A DNA stretch of 6,214 nucleotides from Candidatus Peregrinibacteria bacterium (GTDB lineage: Bacteria > Patescibacteriota > Gracilibacteria > UM-FILTER-43-11): positions 1 through 6,214 of the forward strand of contig JAFGNE010000080.1 in NCBI GenBank assembly GCA_016927155.1, written 5' to 3'. Shown one piece after another: positions 1 to 6,176 of this stretch (within the stretch, counting starts at the first letter, position 1; each line of letters starts with the position of its first letter). Under the pieces are notes generated by a model. It was not told where the DNA came from, ran no database searches, and saw nothing but the letters and a program-made list of their open reading frames with translations. The position numbers and the translations under genes are program-made.

Positions 1-89
1 CAGAATTTACGCATTTTTGCCCTCGCTTAAGCCGCCCTCAGATATCCTTCGGGCTCCTTTCGCTTCGGACCGCGTTTCTCGCTACTTAA
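1..89 (-). other. purine-rich 3' trailer of tRNA-Ala, no gene recognised
   Basis: This stretch follows the encoded CCA end of tRNA-Ala on the minus strand and reaches the window edge. On that strand it is rich in G and A, with CCGAAG occurring twice 16 bases apart (plus-strand CTTCGG at 47-52 and 63-68) and a TTAAG(TA)GCGAG motif at both ends (plus-strand CTCGCTACTTAA at 78-89, CTCGCTTAAG at 22-31). GCTTAAGC at 25-32 is a palindrome. I see no hairpin followed by a T-tract, so the tRNA transcript has no obvious intrinsic terminator inside the window. An ATG on the minus strand at 14-12 with GAGG six bases upstream could begin a gene that runs off the edge, but only four codons are visible. Similar GAAGCGAAGG-type intergenic tracts are, from memory, common in Patescibacteria; that is not shown here. 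Confidence 0.4.
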
Positions 90-166
90 TGGTGGAGTCG
101 AGGGGATTCGAACCCCTGACCCCCTGCATGCAAAGCAGGTGCTCTAGCCAACTGAGCTACGACCCC
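90..166 (-). tRNA. tRNA-Ala (anticodon TGC/UGC)
   Basis: The reverse complement folds into a complete 77-base cloverleaf including an encoded CCA end. The acceptor arm is GGGGTCG paired with CGACTCC, the D arm is GCTC/GAGC, the anticodon stem is CCTGC/GCAGG around the loop TTTGCAT (anticodon TGC), the variable loop is five bases, and the T arm is AGGGG/CCCCT around TTCGAAT. The third acceptor pair is G-T, the G3:U70 wobble that is the known identity signal for alanyl-tRNA synthetase, so anticodon and identity element agree. The UGC anticodon reads GCA and, through wobble, other alanine codons. It lies divergent to the efflux operon. tRNA-Ala(UGC) is often found with tRNA-Ile(GAU) in rRNA spacers, but here no rRNA is in sight and its usual partner is 5.4 kb away on the other strand. 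Confidence 0.98.
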
Positions 167-218
167 AAAGCGTAAATGCCGATAGATGAAACAGGCTTTA
201 TTATAAGAGAACGGATTG

Positions 219-227
219 ATTATAGCA
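219..227 (-). promoter_or_regulatory. extended -10 promoter for tRNA-Ala
   Basis: The minus strand reads TGCTATAAT here, a perfect -10 hexamer (224-219) preceded by the TGn of an extended -10 element. A start near 212 would give a leader of about 45 bases before the tRNA. The -35 position at 17-base spacing falls on 242-247, where the minus strand reads AGTCAA, a poor match, which fits an extended -10 promoter. A second TATAAT lies nearer the tRNA at 205-200 on the same strand but lacks TGn and a good -35 box, so it is the weaker candidate. This is a sequence match only. Confidence 0.5.
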
Positions 228-241
228 TAACCTTTTAAGTA

Positions 242-270
242 TTGACTTTTATTGTTAAACATTGTATTTT
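242..270 (+). promoter_or_regulatory. sigma70-type promoter for the efflux operon
   Basis: TTGACT (242-247, five of six to consensus) and TATTTT (265-270, four of six) are separated by exactly 17 bases in an AT-rich gap. A start near 277 would leave a leader of about 20 bases before the ATG at 297, leaving little room for any leader regulation. The -35 hexamer occupies the same bases where the -35 contact of the divergent tRNA-Ala promoter would fall, so the two polymerases could exclude each other. I see no clear operator palindrome and no regulator gene next to it. Confidence 0.6.
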
Positions 271-296
271 AATTACTTAATTAGCTTATATTTCTT

Positions 297-2123
297 ATGG
301 AAACGGGAATTTTCGTTAAAAAAATGATCAAAGGGCTGGCGGCCGCCTTAGCTGTCGGGTTGGTCGTGCTGCTCACCATGATGTTTATAAACATTTTTTC
401 GAAAACAGAAGCGCAGGAAATTCCTGTTATCCTTCCGGAAGTTGTTTTGATTGAAGCGGCTGATTTTAAAAAGGAACCTGTTGGCGTACAGGCGGAGGGG
501 ACGGTAGAGGCGAAAGAGCAGGCGGAACTCAAAAGCCAGGTCAATGCTCCGGTTGCGGAAATTCGTGTGGCGGTTGGTGATAAGGTCAGAAAGGGGGATG
601 TCCTCATTGTTTTGGCGAACAGTGATTACCAGGCGCAGCTCATGCAGATGCGGTTTTCTTTGGAGAGCGCTAAAGCGCAGCTAAAAGGCGTTCAAGCGCT
701 TAAACAGGTCCAGTCCGCCAAATTGAGCGAGCTTGTGGCCGGCACGCGCCCTGAAGAAATGGCGCTTTCGGAAACAAAAGTGAAAAACGCCCTAAAGACT
801 TTAAGCAATTCAAAGATTTCCCTGGAAAATACCCGCGCCAAAACCCAAGGTGATATGGCCGTTATTTTAGACGGGGCATTGGCGGAAATGGATAAGGCCG
901 TTGTTGTTGGCTTAAGCGCGCTGCATGTTATCACGGAAATCCAGTATCATTCGTTCCAGCAGGGGGCCCAGGAGCGCATTAAAATAGCCAACCATAAGGC
1001 AGAGGCGATTGAAATGCTGCTGGGAGAGACCGGCACGGGCGAATGGATTTATGAATTCATTGACCCGTTAAGCGGAGGGGTAAGGGGGAAGCTGTCTGAA
1101 ATAAAAAATAATCCCACCGAAGAGAATGTCCTTGCCACGCTTTCCCGGATGACAGAGGCGATGGGGAAAATTATGGAAACATTGGATATTATTACCCAGA
1201 GAAACACTTTGTCGCAGGAGGCAGTGGCTAATTTGCTCAGCGCAAAAAATATTGTTGTGGCTGAAAAGGGGGCTTTGGGCGGGAAAGAAAAAGCGGTCAT
1301 GGCCCAACAGATTGGCAACAGAAACGCGATCGCCTCGTCCGAAATCCAGATGCGCGAAGCGGAAAGCGCGCTTGAAATGGCCCAGAAAGAACTTGACATC
1401 AAGAGGGTGGGAGCAAGGAAAGAACAGCTGGAGGCGCAGCAGGCCCAGCTCAGGCAGTCCGAAGCCGCTGTTATCGCGCAGGAAGCCGTTGTTTCGCAGG
1501 CAGCCGCGGGCGTTTCCAATTTTCAGGCCTTGTATGAAAAGACCCTGATCCGCGCTCCGATTAGCGGCGTCATTTCTGCCGTTCCTGTTAAGGCGGGGGA
1601 GCTGGTTACTTTGGGGCAGGCGGTCATTTCCCTGGTCAATACGGATACGCTGGAAATCAAAAGTTATCTCAGCGAAATGGATTTTACGCACATTGAAAAT
1701 AAGCGGATAAAAGAGGGGTCGCCGGTCGTGATCGGGGAAAGTATTAAAGGAAAGGTATCCCGTATTGCCCCCAGCCTTGACCCTAAAACCAAAAAAATTG
1801 AAGTGGATATTGAAGTCGCGGATCCGGATGCCGGACTGATTGTGGGGCAGAATGTTACGGTGGGTTTTGCGAATGGACAGGGAGGGCGAGAGCCTTTGGA
1901 ATTTTATATCCCCCTTCAATCGGTCGCTGTCACTTCCAAAGGAGCTTTTGTTTACACGGTCAACCAGGATTCCGTTGTAAAAGAGGTTTCCGTAAAAACG
2001 GGCAAAGTGAATGGCGAATTTGTAGAGGTAAAAGAGGGGATTGATACAGGCATGCGCCTGCTTTCTTCCGCCGCGGGAATGATTCCGGGCCAGCAAGTAA
2101 CCGTTAAAAAGGATGGTCAATAA
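297..2123 (+). CDS. RND-type membrane fusion protein (HlyD/AcrA-like periplasmic adaptor) with an extra-long helical hairpin
   Basis: This is the 608-residue adaptor subunit of a tripartite-type efflux pump. It should sit on the outer face of the inner membrane and couple to the RND transporter encoded just downstream. Residues 10-32 form one hydrophobic segment with no lipobox cysteine, so it is probably a membrane anchor. Residues about 70-105 are the first lipoyl half-motif (VNAPVAEIRVAVGDKV, then K99-G-D), and residues 416-445 the second (RAPISGVISAVPVKAGE). A beta-barrel region follows, with the family-typical DPKTKK at 495-500 and a GLIVGQNVTV stretch, then a membrane-proximal domain to the end. 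Between the lipoyl halves lie about 305 residues: coiled-coil arms at about 105-185 and 340-412, each carrying a G-x-R-x-E-(E/Q) motif (G149, G372), and an extra segment between them. AcrA-like adaptors are nearer 400 residues. The ATG at 297 has no Shine-Dalgarno sequence; ATG 324 (M10) is an alternative start that keeps the anchor. Substrate unknown. Confidence 0.92.
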   Translation: METGIFVKKMIKGLAAALAVGLVVLLTMMFINIFSKTEAQEIPVILPEVVLIEAADFKKEPVGVQAEGTVEAKEQAELKSQVNAPVAEIRVAVGDKVRKGDVLIVLANSDYQAQLMQMRFSLESAKAQLKGVQALKQVQSAKLSELVAGTRPEEMALSETKVKNALKTLSNSKISLENTRAKTQGDMAVILDGALAEMDKAVVVGLSALHVITEIQYHSFQQGAQERIKIANHKAEAIEMLLGETGTGEWIYEFIDPLSGGVRGKLSEIKNNPTEENVLATLSRMTEAMGKIMETLDIITQRNTLSQEAVANLLSAKNIVVAEKGALGGKEKAVMAQQIGNRNAIASSEIQMREAESALEMAQKELDIKRVGARKEQLEAQQAQLRQSEAAVIAQEAVVSQAAAGVSNFQALYEKTLIRAPISGVISAVPVKAGELVTLGQAVISLVNTDTLEIKSYLSEMDFTHIENKRIKEGSPVVIGESIKGKVSRIAPSLDPKTKKIEVDIEVADPDAGLIVGQNVTVGFANGQGGREPLEFYIPLQSVAVTSKGAFVYTVNQDSVVKEVSVKTGKVNGEFVEVKEGIDTGMRLLSSAAGMIPGQQVTVKKDGQ

Positions 2124-5100
2124 TCCGAATGAGACCGGCTCGGCGTCTTCCGATACGCTATACCTTAAAAAGCTCACTTTCAGTTCCGAGCTTAAAAAAA
2201 CATGGCTTAATTTTTTTGTGACGAATTTTCGGGTTGTCCTCCTGATTATCGCCTTGATCACCGTTTGGGGAGGGTATTCTTACACTATGCTCCCGCGGGA
2301 ATCCAATCCTGAGGTGAAAATTCCCATCGCCATTGTGGCCACCACATATCCCGGAGCATCCCCTTCCGATATTGAAGAGCTGGTCACCAAAAAAATCGAA
2401 ACAGGCATTTCCGGCCTGGAAGGCATTAAAAAAATTACGTCGAACTCCTCCAATTCCTCATCGGTCATTACGGTGGAGTTTGAGGCCAATGAAGATTTGG
2501 ACGATTCGATCCGCCGCGTGCGCGATGAAGTGGCCACGCTGAAGAGCGAATTGCCGGATGACGCGAATGACCCCCTGGTAAAAGAAGTTTCGATGGATAA
2601 CCGTCCGATCTGGACGATCGGGATCACAGGGGGCCAGGATAATTTTATTTTAAGAAAATTCGCCGAAGATATCCAGGAAGAGCTCGAAAAGATCTCCGGC
2701 GTACGCGAAGTGAACGTTTCCGGCGGTGATGAGGAAGAATTCGAAATCGCTTATGATCCCAAAAAATTGCTCTTTTATGGGCTGTCCGCCGATGGGGCGA
2801 ACCAGGTTGTGAAGATGACAAACCGCGTTTTTCCCTCAGGAACTTTTGAAGGTGAAAATTATGTTTATTCCGTCCGCACGGATTCGCGTTTTTATGACGC
2901 CGGGAGTCTGGAGTCCATCCCCCTTGCCCATACACAGCAAAACGCGCCCGTATTCCTCAGGGACATCGCTTCGGTCCGCGTGAAAGCCATTAAGAAAACG
3001 GCTTATTCCCGTTTTTCCATTGAAGGCACTCCTTCGCGCGATGCGGTGACCATCGATATCATCAAGAAAACAGGCAGTTCCATCCTGGATGTCGTGGATA
3101 CCGCTAAAAAAACCGTTGACCGGATGATGAGGCAGGCCCCTGAAGGCGTGTCTTATGACATCACCGTGGATTTCGCCAAAGAAATTAAGGAGGAATTTCA
3201 GCAGCTTGTCCATGATTTTTTACTGACCCTGATTCTGGTTTTCAGCGTGCTTTTCTTTATTGTGGGCCTTAAAGAAGCCCTGGTGGCGGGATTGGCCATC
3301 CCCTTGGTGTTTTTTGTGAGTTTCGGGATCATGCAGGCTACGGGAATAACCCTGAATTTCCTCTCTATTTTTTCGCTCCTCCTTTCGCTTGGCCTGCTGG
3401 TGGATGACGCCATCGTGGTGGTTTCGGCCACCAAACAATATTTGAGGACCGGAAAATTCACTCCGGAAGAAGCGGTGCTTTTGGTCCTCCATGATTTTAA
3501 AGTCGTGCTCACCACCACCACGCTGACCACCGTTTGGGCTTTTTTGCCGCTCCTGATGGCGACCGGGATTATCGGTTCTTTCATCAAGTCCATTCCCATC
3601 ACCGTTTCGGTGACGATAATCTCATCCCTGCTCATCGCCCTGATGGTCAACCATCCTTTGGCGGCGGTCATGGAAAGGATCCGATTCACGCGGAAGTGGT
3701 TTTATTTTTATATCACCCTGTTTTCCGGTATCGCCCTGTTCCTGTTTTTCACCCAAAAGACCTTTGTCGCTATCCTGTTTGGGGCGTTCCTCCTCCTCCT
3801 TTCCGGATGGATGATCCGGTGGCGCCGCAAAAAAGGGAAAGCCATCCTGGAAGAGAATGAAAAAAAAGCGGAAGCGGAATGGCGCGATGATGAACTGATC
3901 AAAAAGAAGCTGGCCGAACAGGGGAAGCTGAAAAGTGAAACCCTATCCGACAGGCTGCTGCACGGTATTATTCCCTTCTGGAAAATCCTTCCCGTCTATG
4001 AGCGCTATCTTAAAAAGGCGCTGAAAAACAGGAAGTCCCGATGGGGTGTCTTAGGGGTCACGGCCCTGATTTTCCTTTTTGCGGTTTCGCTGCCCGTTAC
4101 GGGGATCGTTAAAAGCGAATTTTTTCCCGCTTCTGATGAAGACAATATCTACCTGGATCTGGAAGCGCCCATCGGGTTGAAACTGGATGAGACGAACCGG
4201 ATCGCCCTTGGCGTAGAGGAACAGCTGCTCGGGTATCCCGATATAGCGAATTTCACCACGATTGTCGGACGTGAAGGTGCCTCCCCGAACCGTGTTTCCG
4301 TGATATCCAAAAATTCTTCCAACCTGGCTTCCATTGTCATTACCCTGAAAGATAAAAAAGAACGCCAAATGACTTCTTATGATCTGGCGGCAACAATGCG
4401 CCGGGATATGGCGGCCGTTGGCAAGGAGGCCAAACTGACTATCGCCTCCGCCAAAGGGGGGCCTCCTTCCGGGGCGGCTTTTGAAGCGCGGATTTCCGGA
4501 GATGACCTCCAGACCCTGGATAAGATCGCGCAGGATCTGGAACCGGTACTCAATTCCATCCCCGGAGTGGTGGATTCCGAAATTTCCCTGAAAAACGCGC
4601 CAGTGGAATACACGTTCAGCCTGGATCCCGTTAAACTTGAACAAAATGACCTGAACGCCTCCGGTGTGGGGGCATTGCTGCGCCTGGCCATCTCGGGTAC
4701 GGAAATCACGACCGTGATCCGGGATAACAAAGAAACGGGTGTTGTGGCCCGTTTTGATGAGGAAAAAATTCCTGATCTGGCCTCGATCCAGAACCTGCAG
4801 ATCATCAATTCCAAAAAACAGCCGGTTTACCTTAAGGATGTGGCGACCGTGGAACTAAGGCCTTCCGTGGACAGTATCACGCGCATCAACCAAAAACGGG
4901 TCGTCCTGCTTTCGGCGGGCGTTGAGGGGAAAACGAGTTCAAATGCCGTTGTCGCCGAATTCCAGAAAAAAATTAAAAAGTACCCGTTGCCCCAAGGGTA
5001 TGAAATTATTTATGGAGGGGAAAATGAAACCAATGCCGAATCAGTCCTTTCTATCCTGCGCGCCATGATTTTCGCGGCTTTCCTTATCATATCCACGCTG

Positions 5101-5535
5101 ATCATCCAGTTCAACTCATTTAAAAAAGCCATCATTGTGCTCGTGACTTTTCCGCTGGCCCTTATCGGTGTTTTTGTGGGGATGGCCCTCTTCCGCATCA
5201 CTTTGAGCTTCCCCGGGCTGATCGGCATCCTCGCTTTGTTCGGGATTGTGGTAAAGAACGCGATCATCCTGATCGATAAGATCAATCTTAATCTCAAGAA
5301 TGACATTTCGTTTTTGGAAGCGGTCATTGACGCGGGCAAATCGCGGCTGGAGGCGATTTTCATCACGTCTATCTGCACTATTTTCGGCATCATCCCCGTC
5401 ACCCTTTCCAACGAGACATGGAAAGCGCTGGGAGGATCAATTATTTTCGGCCTTTCGCTTTCCTCATTCCTCACGCTTTTTATCGTCCCCGTCCTCTTTG
5501 TCACGCTTGTCAGCCCAAGAGAAAGAATTGACTAA
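2113..5535 (+). CDS. RND-superfamily efflux transporter (AcrB/HAE-1-like permease), proton-driven
   Basis: This 1140-residue inner-membrane antiporter is expected to work as a trimer with the upstream adaptor. TM1 is at about 40-60, followed by LPRESNPEVKIP and YPGASPSDIEELV, a signature start of the first porter loop (about 62-365). TM2-TM6 span about 369-515. TM4 has GLLVDDAIVVV with D431 and D432, matching AcrB D407/D408. TM7 is at about 644-666, the second porter loop at about 668-975, and TM8-TM12 at about 981-1132. K1048-N in TM10 matches AcrB K940, and R1078 with T1085 match R971 and T978 when SRLEAIFITS is aligned to MRLRPILMTS, so the proton relay is complete. The protein is about 100 residues longer than AcrB because of a 39-residue N-terminal tail and an insert at about 529-640 that adds two probable membrane helices and a lysine/glutamate-rich loop. 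The start overlaps the adaptor gene by 11 bases, which suggests translational coupling; AAAAAGG directly abuts the ATG and is too close to be a good binding site. The substrate (drug, metal, lipid or other) cannot be read from sequence. Confidence 0.96.
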   Translation: MVNNPNETGSASSDTLYLKKLTFSSELKKTWLNFFVTNFRVVLLIIALITVWGGYSYTMLPRESNPEVKIPIAIVATTYPGASPSDIEELVTKKIETGISGLEGIKKITSNSSNSSSVITVEFEANEDLDDSIRRVRDEVATLKSELPDDANDPLVKEVSMDNRPIWTIGITGGQDNFILRKFAEDIQEELEKISGVREVNVSGGDEEEFEIAYDPKKLLFYGLSADGANQVVKMTNRVFPSGTFEGENYVYSVRTDSRFYDAGSLESIPLAHTQQNAPVFLRDIASVRVKAIKKTAYSRFSIEGTPSRDAVTIDIIKKTGSSILDVVDTAKKTVDRMMRQAPEGVSYDITVDFAKEIKEEFQQLVHDFLLTLILVFSVLFFIVGLKEALVAGLAIPLVFFVSFGIMQATGITLNFLSIFSLLLSLGLLVDDAIVVVSATKQYLRTGKFTPEEAVLLVLHDFKVVLTTTTLTTVWAFLPLLMATGIIGSFIKSIPITVSVTIISSLLIALMVNHPLAAVMERIRFTRKWFYFYITLFSGIALFLFFTQKTFVAILFGAFLLLLSGWMIRWRRKKGKAILEENEKKAEAEWRDDELIKKKLAEQGKLKSETLSDRLLHGIIPFWKILPVYERYLKKALKNRKSRWGVLGVTALIFLFAVSLPVTGIVKSEFFPASDEDNIYLDLEAPIGLKLDETNRIALGVEEQLLGYPDIANFTTIVGREGASPNRVSVISKNSSNLASIVITLKDKKERQMTSYDLAATMRRDMAAVGKEAKLTIASAKGGPPSGAAFEARISGDDLQTLDKIAQDLEPVLNSIPGVVDSEISLKNAPVEYTFSLDPVKLEQNDLNASGVGALLRLAISGTEITTVIRDNKETGVVARFDEEKIPDLASIQNLQIINSKKQPVYLKDVATVELRPSVDSITRINQKRVVLLSAGVEGKTSSNAVVAEFQKKIKKYPLPQGYEIIYGGENETNAESVLSILRAMIFAAFLIISTLIIQFNSFKKAIIVLVTFPLALIGVFVGMALFRITLSFPGLIGILALFGIVVKNAIILIDKINLNLKNDISFLEAVIDAGKSRLEAIFITSICTIFGIIPVTLSNETWKALGGSIIFGLSLSSFLTLFIVPVLFVTLVSPRERID

Positions 5536-5556
5536 GACCATTGCTTTCGGTATCTT
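5528..5556 (+). promoter_or_regulatory. likely promoter of tRNA-Ile, overlapping the transporter's stop codon
   Basis: TTGACT (5528-5533) and TATCTT (5551-5556) are 17 bases apart, the same -35 hexamer and spacing as the efflux operon promoter. The -35 box lies in the last codons of the transporter gene, its final T being the first base of the TAA stop. A start near 5563 would give a leader of about 37 bases before tRNA-Ile. No intrinsic terminator lies between the transporter and the tRNA, so read-through from the efflux operon could also supply tRNA-Ile. Confidence 0.5.
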
Positions 5557-5599
5557 TTCACTCGTTGAAATTATAGGGGAAGCATTTTCCGCATCTTAG

Positions 5600-5676
5600 G
5601 GGCGATTAGCTCAGCTGGTTAGAGCGCGACACTGATAATGTCGAGGCCGGAGGTTCAAGTCCTCCATCGCCCACCA
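5600..5676 (+). tRNA. tRNA-Ile (anticodon GAT/GAU)
   Basis: A full 77-base cloverleaf with encoded CCA. The acceptor arm GGGCGAT pairs perfectly with ATCGCCC, the D arm is GCTC/GAGC with loop AGCTGGTTA, the anticodon stem CGACA/TGTCG encloses CTGATAA (anticodon GAT), the variable loop is AGGCC, and the T arm is GGAGG/CCTCC around TTCAAGT. GAU reads isoleucine codons AUC and AUU. It lies 64 bases after the efflux operon on the same strand and is followed two bases later by the A-tract of an intrinsic terminator. Confidence 0.98.
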
Positions 5677-5677
5677 C

Positions 5678-5713
5678 AAAAAAACCGACCCGGAAAGGAT
5701 CGGCTTTTTGTTT
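5678..5713. terminator. bidirectional intrinsic terminator between tRNA-Ile and the small membrane gene
   Basis: The stem CCGACCC (5685-5691) pairs with GGATCGG (5697-5703), giving six base pairs with one C-A mismatch and a GGAAA loop. It is flanked by seven A residues on the left (5678-5684) and by CTTTTTGTTT on the right. Read rightwards, the T-rich side ends tRNA-Ile transcripts and any read-through from the efflux operon. Read leftwards, the A-tract becomes seven U residues and ends the transcript of the convergent gene at 5729-6115, whose stop codon is 26 bases before the stem. Confidence 0.85.
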
Positions 5714-5728
5714 GTTAGGGCAAAAAGG

Positions 5729-6115
5729 TCAGGCCAGGTAAACCAGGTAGCTCATCCAACCGCCGAGGACGGCGAAAAGAAGGCCGCCGATATAAATCAT
5801 GGCGGGTTTTTTAACCAGTTTGAACATCACTTTTGTCCATGAACCGGGAGTGAGAAACAAAAAAATTCCTTTAAAAAGAGCGATCCAGCCGGTGAGGGTG
5901 ATGACCACCCACAGGTTCCATGCCCAGATATTATGGACCTGGATGATCAGCAGGCCGAAGATGAGGGACAGACAGCCCGCCGTAACCAGCGCGTAGTGGT
6001 TTTTTTCCCAGTCGGCCACGATTTTTTTCCATGAAGTCGCGTACATCAAAAAAGAAAGGCCGATGACCAGATAATAAGGCCCCACGACGGAAGCCAGAAA
6101 CAAGGTGTTATCCAT
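5729..6115 (-). CDS. small four-helix integral membrane protein, function unknown
   Basis: A 128-residue hydrophobic protein with four likely membrane helices at about 5-25, 40-60, 67-88 and 105-126, joined by short loops (WKKIVADWEKNHY between helices 1 and 2, and a basic SWTKVMFKLVKKPA loop between 3 and 4). Recognisable motifs are GPYYLVIGLSFL near the N-terminus, IIQVHNIWAWNLWVVITLTGW in the middle, and LFKGIFLFL. From memory, small proteins of this kind (GPY, then HNxW and GWxxxxKG) are widespread in uncultured bacteria, including Patescibacteria, as hypothetical membrane proteins; no role is known to me. The start ATG has no Shine-Dalgarno sequence but is preceded by TATATTTCT, the same nine bases found before the adaptor gene. 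The TGA stop is read conventionally. It converges with tRNA-Ile on a shared terminator and is monocistronic in this window. Confidence 0.85.
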   Translation of the reverse strand: MDNTLFLASVVGPYYLVIGLSFLMYATSWKKIVADWEKNHYALVTAGCLSLIFGLLIIQVHNIWAWNLWVVITLTGWIALFKGIFLFLTPGSWTKVMFKLVKKPAMIYIGGLLFAVLGGWMSYLVYLA

Positions 6116-6124
6116 AGAAATATA

Positions 6125-6153
6125 TTTATATTTTAAATTATTCCTATTATAAT
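6125..6153 (+). promoter_or_regulatory. possible rightward promoter toward the window end
   Basis: TTTATA (6125-6130, four of six) and TATAAT (6148-6153, perfect) are 17 bases apart. A start near 6160 would sit about 17 bases before the ATG at 6177. The match may arise partly because ATTATAAT reads the same on both strands, so the leftward promoter alone could explain the -10 box. Confidence 0.35.
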
Positions 6154-6175
6154 ACAGTTATCGTCATTTTGTCAT
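6146..6175 (-). promoter_or_regulatory. promoter for the small membrane protein gene
   Basis: On the minus strand, ATGACA (6175-6170, five of six to consensus) and a perfect TATAAT (6151-6146) are 18 bases apart. A start near 6139 gives an AT-rich leader of about 24 bases before the ATG at 6115. The -10 box overlaps the -10 box of the rightward promoter at 6148-6153. Confidence 0.55.
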
Positions 6176-6176
6176 C

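Noticed and set aside
1..14. Minus-strand ATG at 14-12 with GAGG six bases upstream, possibly a gene running off the left edge
   Set aside because: Only four codons are visible, and the other protein starts here lack SD motifs, so it cannot be supported as a gene.
1068..2261. Minus-strand open frame of 397 codons opposite the adaptor gene
   Set aside because: It lies wholly antisense to a well-supported adaptor and the start of the pump, shows no recognisable domain or membrane pattern, and follows from the codon use of the sense gene.
4051..4644. Minus-strand open frame of 197 codons inside the transporter gene
   Set aside because: It is antisense to the conserved second porter domain, with a composition typical of a shadow frame and no promoter or family signature.
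5341..5370. Apparent loss of the AcrB R971 proton-relay arginine (Glu1080)
   Set aside because: Careful alignment puts T1085 against T978 and R1078 against R971; Glu1080 aligns with R973. The relay is intact.
5532..5599. Inverted repeat CTAAGA / TCTTAG around the gap between the transporter and tRNA-Ile
   Set aside because: Six pairs separated by 56 bases with no T-tract; likely chance and not a terminator.
90..5676. tRNA-associated integration of the efflux operon as a mobile island
   Set aside because: No integrase, no duplicated tRNA 3' end and no flanking direct repeats are visible, and base composition is even across the operon.
5729..5731. Possible recoding of TGA as in Gracilibacteria
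   Set aside because: TGA ends the small membrane protein at a natural length, just before a terminator, and tryptophan is encoded by TGG throughout.
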